Shown piece after piece: positions 39,201 to 50,200 of a DNA stretch of 64,000 nucleotides (within the stretch, counting starts at the first letter, position 1; every line of letters starts with the position of its first letter). The DNA lies in assembly GCA_051294375.1 (NCBI GenBank), contig CM119263.1, positions 13,085,923-13,149,922 of the forward strand. The letters run 5' to 3'. Made by a program: the position numbers and the translations under genes. The DNA is from Paraspadella gotoi. Taxonomy: Eukaryota > Chaetognatha. The notes under the pieces are model-generated. The model was not told the DNA's origin. It made no database searches and saw only the letters and a list, made by a program, of their open reading frames with translations.

Positions 39201-42200
39201 TTCTATTCCCCTCAAATCTATATACATATCGTAGATAACTTATAATTCAACCCCTAACAGCGAAAAAATTGATGTTATAAAGCTTATGCAAAACGACCCT
39301 CTAATTCGAAAAGCTATTGCTGATGGATGCTTTCTCCCACTTGGAGTAAGTCGGTTGTCGACTTAATTATTTTCGATAATTTGTGTCATTAAATCCCTTT
39401 TTAAAAATCTATCATCTATATACTTTTAAATTTTATTAATTTAGTATTACGTAATTTTCTTGATTTCGTTACGTATTGTTATTTTCAAAAAAATATATGG
39501 TTAATGCTTACTTACATTGCCAAATTTATTTTACTGTACCTCTATTATCTGACTCTAGATTCCTCCATAAATTTTTAAATTTGTCAGAACGTTTTTCTCT
39601 TTTTTTTAAATATTTTTTGACACGCTAAACGTTTCTCTGATTACGCAAAATTTCATGAAAAAATAAAAAAAATAATAGTACCAATAGTTAGTGTTATATC
39701 TCGAATAGATGGAAAAAAACCTCGTTTAAAAATTCCATCGGGAAGTGGGGTAATTAAGGCTTACCAATAGCATCCTCCACACTGATCGTTCTCTAAATAA
39801 TTTTTTTATTTAATACATTTGAAAGGGAAAAAAAGAAAATTCAGAATGCAGGTTGCAGAAAGGGTACAGATAATCTGGACATACTGACACGATAATCATG
39901 ACCTTTTATGTCTTGTGAAATGGGGGCAGTAAAGAAACCTAAAAAAATTGATCATTAAGTCAGTCAATGAACCCTTTCCAATGGGCTATTCCGCGAATTT
40001 TTTTTTTTTTTAATTAAAACGGATGCTAAGTAATAGAATTAAATTCCTTGTATAAAGGTTGTTATATTTAAAAGAAAATTATCATTACAAATAAACACAA
40101 TGATAGCTTGCTTTGTCAAATATGTCGCCAGCAATGTCATTTTTTAAAATTTTATTATGATAAACAAGCAGCGTGTCAAGCTTTTTGTTTGCAGTTGAAG
40201 ATAATGAAAAATGACAATTTTTTTTTTCACAGACAAGAAGGTAGACGTTCAGACTGTTTATATCAATCTGAAAATAGTTTTGTATTTATCATTTTTCATA
40301 TTTAAAAAAACATTTTATCCAGCTACTTCATAAATTTTTGCTTGTTTTTTACTTTAACTAAAAAATACAAGCGAATTTAAAGAGTAGAGAAAATTTAATG
40401 GTAATCAAAATGTAATTTAGTCTTTTCTTTTTCAAATTACGAAAGAAGAAAAAAAATTTCACATGCCTTCATTGAAATTTTTAATGCAAAAAACTGTTAT
40501 ACTTTTAACTCCGATTTAAATAAAAGCTGTGTAAAGAATTATGGATAAAATTTAATAAAACTATTTTAGAAAGGTGTCCCATGATTAGGGCTTTAATTTA
40601 ATACCTCACCCACATTCCTACCTCTTTTCTTTCCAAAGTTATTCAAGAAAATAACTTTTTTTACAGTTAGAGAACTAAGGATTTGAACTACGCAGTACAA
40701 ATCTTTGTTAAATAAAAATTTCGGCAAAGCGGGAGTATCTCAATTTATCCTATTGGTACAATACCTAAATTTTAAAATAAAACCTAAAGAAAAATTTTCC
40801 GTCCTCTAGAGACATATCACTTTCAGTTGTACCCATCGTCTTACACATTTATGGATTATGCTGGAAGAAATCAGCAAAACGTTTTCTCTTTTTTTTAAAT
40901 AGTTTGTACTAGCGCGTCAGAAATCTAAGAAGAAACTCGAAAATTTTATTCTGACAAATTTTGCCTTTCAAGGCTAACGTTTATGACTATATCTCGGAAA
41001 CCATTGTAGGAATTTAAAAACGGTTTTTTGCAAGTGAATATTGATATCATCCTCCAGGGACCACGATAAAAATATATAAAAAAATAAACTAATATTGGCT
41101 CTCGAGTGAGGTATCTACTGACTCTGATTTAATTTCTCTTTCACTCTCCTTCATTTTTACCTCTCCTCACTCTTCATCTGTCCTCAGTCCTCAGTCTACC
41201 ACTGTCCTTTTCTCAATTCTTTGTTGGAATCCTTTCTCTCACTCTCTCTCTCTCTCTCTCTCAACTTCTAACTCTGTGAAAACAAGTGTGAGCAAACAAT
41301 GCCGGATCTGCCCACGATCATTCGCGGTAAAAAATTGATTAATTAGTTAAAACATTAATTAATTAATTTCTTACACGTTAAGTAATAAATAAATTAATTG
41401 TTTGTGCAAACCTTTTTGTTTTGAGGTCTTTTCGTTAGGTGACTAACCACAATAAAAACGACGACGTTGATGGCAACGACAACGAGGATAACACCTACCT
41501 TGATTAATTGATTGATTGCTTAATTGATTAAATAATTATCTGATCGGATCCGACATTTTTTGCTTAAACTTATTTGTTTTTATATCTTTTTGTCCGGTCA
41601 CTGACCACGACAAAAGCAACGACGACGGCAATTGCAACGATTAATTAACTCTTTTATTGATTGATTGATTAATTGAATAATCAATTAATTGATTGATAAA
41701 ATAATCTATTGATTATTTGATTTGATAAATTACTTGATTGTTTAATTGATTGATTATTTGATTGGTTAATTAATTGATTAATTTATGCAGCTTGCATTTA
41801 TAATTAATATTAAAAAGAAAAAAAGCATAAACAGTGAATCAATTAATTAATTATTTGATCAGATCTGGCATGTTTGCTCAAACAGTCTTTTCAGTCTTTT
41901 TGGTCTTTTCAGTCTTTTCATCGGGTCACCGACCAAGACAAAAGCAACGACGACGATTATGGCGCGGACGAAAATTATAACAACGATGCTGATTGGTAGA
42001 TTGATTGAATTATTGGTTAATTAGTTGATTGATTTGATTGAATTAATTAATTAATTAGTTAACTGATCAAATCCGGCATTGTTTGCTCAAAGCTGTTTGT
42101 TTTTAGATCTTTTCATCTTTTCGTCTTGACAACAGCAACGACGACCATGATGACGATGAATGATTGATAGATTATTTAATTAAGTATTTAATTTAATTAT

Positions 42201-44185
42201 TAATTAATTAAATAATTCCTTTGTTGATTGAAAAAACAATTGATTGATTAATTGATTTATAAATTAATGATAGATTAATTAATTATTAATTGAATAATTA
42301 TTGCTGCTTGAATTTAAATTTAAAATAAAAAAAGGCATAATCATTAAATCAAATAGTGAAACCGGTTTTGAGTTTTTTCCACTTAGACATATTTCCACTC
42401 TATGGAGGACGCTTTAGGTCACGTGGGTCATGTCTCTGGCCACCGTGGTAGCCGGTGGTTGTTTAGCCACTGACCTTGCGCTGAGGACACTTGGGCCGAC
42501 ATTTGGCTTTAAATGCGGACAAGCTCACGATGGTAGACACAACTCGAAATCTCTGTAATACTTTCTCGTTCACCATTTATTACTGTTAATATTTAACTCC
42601 TTGTACATTGTATTAAATGTATCCTGTTTAAACCTGTCTCCTTATCTTAATTATTCACGTCGCCATATTGGTGATTGCCCGACGATACGAATAAATCACG
42701 CAACCTTCCCGAAATCAACCTTTTTAAATTCCAACCAATAAACTCTCACCCAAAAACCAACTTCTCTCCTCACAATTTTCGCTCCTAACGTTTTGTCCTA
42801 AATGTCTTAAATGTCCCAAAATAAACTTTTTCTCCCGTTCACAGCCCCTTCAATTGAAACGTGAAATTGTTGAACTACAAACCCAAACCTCCCGCTCCGA
42901 TAAAGAAAATAAAAAAACAATCCTGTGGTCTATCGAATCTTGTTTTTCCTTCTACCAAACTTTTCCCCTTGTTATTTCCAAAACTTATGTATTCCAAAAT
43001 CTAAAAATACGTCTACATCGATCCCTTATTTTCCTTTAAACTTTCCCTTACCCCACTTGTTCTGGTTTTTTCTATTAAAAAAAAAATGGCGACAGTAAAC
43101 TTTACGCAAAAAAATTTTCAGAATCGATTCGAATCTTCAGTCGCAGATCTTGTATCTCAACCGCCGCCCTATGAGGTTCCCGCCCCAACAACGACGAGTA
43201 TGAATTCTTTGCAAGACCGCCCCTCTTCGCTACCCGACACCCTTCTAAAGAAGTTCCTCCTCAACGAGGAATCCTGAAGCTGTTCGTCAACAAATCAACT
43301 GCAAAAGGACGAATGGTTTTCCGATTCCCATCTCTCTTACGACTTTATCATTGGCCCCTCCACTTGTCTTGGCGCCAAACAAACTATAACAATTGCCTCA
43401 GTCGATATGACCGCACTACAGAAACTTACGTTTTTACTTTGAGACAAAGACAATTACTGACTTCTTTGACAACGAATTCGAGCGACTCGTTGAAATTTTA
43501 ATGAACAAATCAACATGTGAAACTACAACGTCGATATTCCGCCTCATCGACGTCCCGGACGCCTATCTTTCCAGCGCCACTTGCCTTTGGGGCGAACCAC
43601 TGCTCCAAGCCGCGTTTCTGCTTCAAACCGCACCATCCCACAGTTGATGAAATTAAGGTTTGAGCCCATACGTGTTCATCAACCAAGAAGCTGGTGGCGA
43701 TCTCGCGGCGCTAACTTCCGCAACGCGATCCGACGTCAACGGGAAATATGGCCGTCCTCCACTCCTTTCTTATCTGCCCAACTGACGTAGGCGTGGCTTG
43801 GGGGGGATGTATGGAGGACGCTTTAGGTCACGTGGGTCATGTCTCTGGCCACCGTGGTAGCCGGTGGTTGTTTAGCCACTGACCTTACGCTGAGGACACT
43901 TGGGCCGACTTTGGCTTTAAAGCGGACAAGCTCACGATGGTAGACAACACTCGAAATCTCTGTAATACTTTCTCGTTCACCATTTATTACTGTTAATTTA
44001 ACTCCTTGTACATTGTATTAAATGTATCGAGGCAACGATCGAGACGAAGTTCAGAGCAAGAGTGAATTTTATTCGAGTGTCAGAGTTAAAAACAGAAGAA
44101 AACGGGAACAAAAGAAGCTAAGTCTACAGTCATTAACAAAATAAGAATTGACCACTTGGCCGTACGAATAAATATAAAAACGTTA

Positions 44186-44216
<31 letters not shown>

Positions 44217-47200
44217 GCGTGTTCGTTTCGTCGGTGATTTGATCAGTTGCCACAGTATCCCATTTAAACCTGTCTCCTTATCTTAATTATTCACGTTGCC
44301 ATAACTCGGACGATTCCATCGAAACTCAAACTGAAATTAATCGGCCCGTACAATCATGAGCAATTGGCGTTCAAAGCTAAGGGGTGACGGACGGACGGAT
44401 ATAATTTTTTGAAAATCATTTTCTATAATTCGATGTTCTGAGATGATATAAGTGACTTAACGACAAGAAAATGGGTGGCGACCGACAGACCGTCAAAGTG
44501 AATTACTGATCCGGATAAAAATTATTTCACAAATCATTTTTCAGTGCTGATGGATTACGTCAAAGCCGTCGCAATCGCTTAACGTTTGCGACGATATTGT
44601 AACGCTTTTGCGCATAAGTGGCGTTGTCGTCGTTGTTGTCAGCATTGTCGTCGGCGTTCCAAATTATAGATCGCATTTTTATGATTAAATTTGGGTGTAT
44701 GAAGCTTAAAATTTGGTCAGGACAGTTATTAAATATGTTTTGTTTATGTTTTATCAAAACAAACAAATTTCCTCTCTTTTATTTTTATGTTTCCTTCTCT
44801 CTCTCTTTTCTCTTTAAATTATATGTAGCTCTCTCTTTCTTTTTCCCAGTGCTTATTCATCGGAAAAAAACGAGTCTGCAGCTGGCTCTGCAAGGGCTCT
44901 TTCTTTTTCTCTCTTTTTTCCTGCTGCTTCTGCTGCTGCCTTCTGACTCTGCTGCTGGCTCTGCAGGGGCTCTCTCTTTTTCTCTCTTTTCTCCTGCTGC
45001 TTCTGCTGCTGCTTTTTAATTTCTTTTTTTTTCTCTCTCTCTCTCTCTCTGCGTTTTTATTTAAAAAAAAAATTAAGCATCGCATTCATGCATGTTATCA
45101 TTTTGCTATCGTTTTTTTTTCTCAGGGACTGCGTCTGCTGATCAGTTTATTTTTTGACAATGAAAAAGTTTTTTATTTTTTTATTCAGAAACTGTAATTT
45201 TAATTTTCTTTGGTACTTTTTTTTTTAATTAACAATCGCAAAATAGATTTTTTCTTTCTGTTTATAATTTTTTATTTTCTCAAATTTTTTTTTCAAGGGC
45301 TGCGCCTGCTGATCAGTTTATTTGACAATGACAATTGATAATGACAAAAAAAATACTTTTTTTTATAATTGACAATCGCAAAATATAATTTTTCTTTATT
45401 TATAAATTAATTTTCTTTTCTCAAATTTTATTTTTTTTAGTATCAAAATTTGTCATCAATCCAGATTTTTCTTAAGCGATTGCGACGATCCTTATGCTTT
45501 TAAGATTTTTTTGTTTCGAAAAATTCGTTGTAAAAACAAATAAATTTGTTTGAGTCAAAGAATTAATTTACTAATGACAGAGTAATTGCTTACTGCTTAA
45601 TGGTTATCCTGATTTCGAATAAAATATTTTGACAGGATATATTCCCTTCATATATGCCCGAATTGTTTAAAAACTTTGTTATGTATTCTGTGGCATTTGC
45701 GCCAAGATCATCCCTGACTCTTAGAATAATGAAACGAGTACAACAAACATTGCAAGTTTATCGAGTTGTGGATTTTCCAACGGAAACCTCAATGGTTAAT
45801 GCCCTGAGAGATGGTGAGAAAATTAAAGTATGTTTATTACAGGATCAATAGAACCAATAAAAACTTTATTTTGTTTTCTCTTTTAATTTAATACTAAACT
45901 AACCTAAAATCAATTATTTTCTGATTTCACAGATCATCAGTTAGATCTAAGCCAAGGTGTTGGGACATTGATTGCCTCAAAAGAAGAAAAATATTTATGT
46001 GGCATCGTTTTCGAAGATTTGGATAAGATGTCACAAAAGATTCGAGTGAAAATTCGATTTCCATTCGATTCCTTCAGTTTAACTAATGTATATGATTGGT
46101 AAGATCAGAATAATTGGAATGTTTCTCCATATAATCCTATTCTCAAGAAAATTTACACTTTAAACTTTACTAGGATATCGCCTGATATTGATTTATGGAT
46201 AACAAAAACATTTTTCAAATTAGACGACTTTTTAAATCGGGTAGGGATCTAATTTTTGTTGTTGATTTCTCTCGGGTATATAATTAAAATTCATCTTCAC
46301 AATTAAACAGGAGTTTACATTTTTAGAAACAGAAAATAAACATGGGGTTCATACACCTCCACAATATTACGATAAAGGTAATCAGAATCGTTTCAAAGAT
46401 TCAAGGATTTTTAGTCGGATCTGCTTATCACCAGATTCCGACTCTATAATTCACTTGGTCGGTCTATCGGTCCCACCCCTAAATCTTTTCGGTAAGTGAT
46501 TTAGATCATGTCAGAATATCGAACTATGATAAATTATGTCCGTCCTTCCGTCCATCTGTCTGTCTCTCTGTCTCTATGTCCGTCCCACCTTAGCATTAAA
46601 CTGTTATTATTTGTGATTGGCTAGACGGATTGAGATGAAATTTTGTGTGGGTAGGAAAGGGTGTGTTTGAGCTGGATATAAATCGATGGATTCGTGCGAG
46701 ACAAAATGAGTTTTAATGAAAAATATTCTTGAATTCTTTTTACTTATAATTTCCTGAAGGCGGCGCTAGCAGTCACTTAGATTGAAGGTTTCTTTATGCA
46801 ACCAACTATACTATACTATAGGTTTTTTTTATCAGGATACTGGGAATATTTTATTCAATTCATTTCATTCAATTCATTTCATTTCATTCAATTCATTTCA
46901 TTCAATTCCTTTAATTCAATTAATTTCATTAATTTCATTCAATTCATTTTATTCACCTTATATCATTCAATTCATTTCATTCAACTCATTTTATTAAATT
47001 CATTTGATTTCGTTTTATTGATTCATCAAATTAATAATTTGATATCATCACATTTGTCATCATCGTATCAATAACATGTCATCATCATATCAATAATTGA
47101 TTTTCATTGCATCAATAATTGGTTATCATAGGATCAATAATTCGTTATCATTGCATCAATATTTCATTATTATTGCATCAATAATCAATTACTATCACAT

Positions 47201-50200
47201 CAATAATTAGTTATCGCATCAATCATTCATGGAATTTTTGCCATATAATTGATTGACTGATTGATAAACCAATTGAAACATTTTTGATAGATTTATAAAG
47301 AATTTTTTGATTTATGTTATGATTTGTTTAAAACCTTGGAAGATTACAAATTGAAAGATTCATCATATGGTGGACTAAAATCCACCAACCGTTCATCAGC
47401 GGCCATTGGTGCTGGAGGCAAGTCATTCGCCTCTCAACCCAAAGGTCCGGGGTTCTAGCCTTGTAGTCGTCTGGCAGTTAAGAGGGACGGGGCGCTTAAC
47501 CCGCCTGTAACATGGTGTTACAGCCTGATCCGAAGCTCAGGGACTGCTTATAATGAACGGTTCTGTCACTGACACAACAATAATTACTGTCTCTTCAATC
47601 ATAATATCTTGTCTGATTAGTTGCTTACTGCTAAATTATCGTAGGCAGATCCGACATTGTTTTCATCATGAACTAAAGAAACAATGGATATCATTTTAAA
47701 ATTTTTGATCTGACAATTTTTTTAAGGATTTATTGCTGTACAATGGGCCGTTTCCGCAAGTCTTATGCTTGAATTGAATACTAATTCTAAAATTCCTATG
47801 GTAGCTGTTCAACAGTTACCTTTCCCTGGTTTTGAAACAGTTGCGCCGATTCGTGGATTAGATATGATACTTTTAATTGCTTCATACATTTTTTTGTTTA
47901 TGGGTAAGCTTTAAATATTGACTCTTATTTTCTAAAAGCGCCTCATTTCATATTAAATTCGGAATTATGTTTGTTTTTAGGTTTAAAGGTTAGGGTTAGG
48001 GATTAGGTTATGAATTAGGGTTGGGGATTAGATTAATAATTAAGTATTAGGGTTGAGGATAAGTGTTAGGGGTTAAAGTTTTAGGGTTATGGTTAAAGAT
48101 TAGGCGAGGGATTAGGGTTAGGGATAAGGGTTAAAGATTGTAGTTGAGCATTGCAACAAGTGATTAGATTTTAATTCACATTAAAAGATCAAAGTTTAAA
48201 TTATGTTTGTTGATGAAGGATCAGAGATAAGGCACTTTTGAAAAGAGTGCCAGAAATTGTATTCAAAATGAACCTCATAAAGAGTTTAAAAAAATTTTAA
48301 CATTTTATTTTAGTTTAATGATAGCATAAAAATTATATTTTTAGTTTTATATTGTTTATTATTTGTTAGAATGTAGATATGTATTGAAAGTGATGGATTT
48401 TACTAAATGAGGATAAAAAAAAATAAAAAAACATATTTTTTCACCCATAAAAACATTTACCTCTCAGATTTGATTCGAATAGTTGCTTTGGAAAAACAGT
48501 CCGGCATGAAAGAAATGTTGTGTATCATGGGTGTCAGCAAATATATTCAATATGCTGCTTGGTGGCTTAGGGCTTTGACGTTAATAACTCCAGTCATGAT
48601 TTCGTCTATAGTGGCAGTATATATTATTTTTGGAAAATATGTGGATATATTTGTAATTATCTTGTTTTTTTTCCTATATTTTATTGCTTTCATTGCTTCG
48701 GCGCTTTTTATTATAACTTGGTAATTGTTACTAAATTTTGCTTGTTTGGTTACAACTATTAGTTAAGATTAATATAAGGTGACCCCTAAGGGTTGCATTT
48801 TTTAAAAAAAGTGTTCTGAATAAACCCTATTTAAATGATTTTTAATTTTTTGAGATTTAACTTTTTTAAATTCATTTACAAACAAAATTTATTTTCAATA
48901 TCAAAACTTAGAAAAATTGTATTATCTTTACTAATAAATTCATATCCCCTAAGATATTATATGATACTTAAGTCTATATTAATTAGCTTCAGCACTTGTT
49001 TTATTTACCATATTAGAATTATAATGACCCATCTTTATTGATACTGTTATCAGTCTAAGCTCTGTGATATTATCATGTTTGGTATATTAACATGATGAGT
49101 TGATTTTGCCCTGTCGCAAAAATTTTACAAGTTAACCCCAGCTGTGACAGAAAATATTTCATTATCATATTATTATTTTATTACCTCAAAATGATAATAT
49201 TATTATAAGCTGTTTTTCCTGTAGAGCTAAGCTTTCTATGCATCATAATGCTGCTTGGGGACATGGACATCTTGTCTGATAAGCATATTGCCTAATTTTT
49301 CTATAATATTCTCTTACTTATTTTCATCACTTCTGACTTCTTGTTTTGAAATTTTTAGGTTGTCTAAAAAAATAGCCTTTAAATCCAACATAAGTAAATA
49401 TTATCATTCCTCATTTTGACCACCTATTCTTTTTTTCGTGGTGCATCTTTACAGACACAGAAAACGTTTTGCTCTCATTGGTAACGTTAATGGAGACTCA
49501 AAATCAATGCCAAATCTTTTTTCATTGATTTGGGCGCAAAGAGTACTGAGACCTTATCTCTTCTGGCTCATTGTGAACTTATTTTGTAATATATGTATAT
49601 TTTTTCAAATCTATGAAAAATTATAGGAAATTAACTATTTTTACTCAAAATACAATTATGGAGTGTTTTTTATATTAGTTAAAGATTACACATGGGAGTA
49701 CAGGTACAATATTTTTTATTAATGACCAATATTAAAAATATTATTTATTTTTTTTAATTCTTTTTTTTTTTTCTATGAAGGGATTTCTTTCATCATTTTC
49801 TTTTCTATTGTTTTTTTTTAAATGATATAAAGTACAAACACTGGTTTTACAGAGTTTGGAATCAAAACTTCGAATTTTATTTAAATGGCAAGAGAATTTT
49901 TTGTTATTATAAAAATTATTATAAAAGAGCTCAAATGAAAGTTTAGTATTTTCTTTAACCTTGCCCAAAATATCATGTGATGTCAGAACGAATAAAAATG
50001 GATGAAAGGACAATAAGGAAAAATAAAGACAGTATGCTTATCAATATATCCATGCCCCTAGCAACCTTATGATGTAATTATAATGCAAAAAAAGCTTTGC
50101 TCTTCAGGAAAAACTACCTATACTTATACTACTTTTGAGATAATAAAATATTTTCTGTCAATGCTGCGGTTAACTTGTTAAATTATTGAGACAAGGTAAA

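Larger units (their letters stand above)
42401..44303 (+). mobile_element. short LTR retroelement (TRIM-like or deletion derivative)
   Basis: Two LTRs beginning TATGG and ending CCATA (42,401-42,667 and 43,810-44,303) are flanked by a 4-bp target duplication ACTC (42,397-42,400 and 44,304-44,307). A primer-site-like TGGTGATTGCCCGACG starts at 42,669, one base after the 5' LTR. A purine tract CTTGGGGGGGATG precedes the 3' LTR. The 1.1-kb interior has no reverse transcriptase, only gag-like remnants. Orientation is inferred from the primer site and purine tract. Confidence 0.75.
41285..44520 (+). repeat. dispersed GCCGGATCTGC-family repeat, interrupted by an LTR element
   Basis: Starts GTGTGAGCAAACAATGCCGG at 41,288 and has several long internal arrays of ATTGATTAATT units, some carrying further partial family starts near 41,870 and 42,060. 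It is cut at 42,400 by the LTR element and resumes at 44,304 with ACTCGGACGATTCCATCGAA, ending in GATCCGGATAAAAA near 44,516. Confidence 0.65.
38196..45635 (+). other. ABCA introns 2 (rest) and 3
   Basis: AT-rich intron DNA with one 85-bp exon (39,261-39,345). It holds a GAT trinucleotide run near 38,450-38,474, the dispersed repeat copy at 41,285 with its nested LTR element, a Penelope-like fragment end near 41,150-41,275 (CTTTGTTGGAATC followed by CT repeats, no ribozyme), and tandem repeats at 44,875-45,345. No other exon is recognised. Confidence 0.55.

Noticed and set aside
43280-43420. Possible cysteine protease (Ulp1-like) motif DEWFSDSHLSYDF in the short LTR element
   Set aside because: The resemblance is limited to a dozen residues, and the downstream frame breaks before any catalytic triad could be seen.
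46855-47000. Possible CRISPR-like regular array
   Set aside because: The units are irregular ATTCA pentamers without spacers, in an intron of an animal gene.
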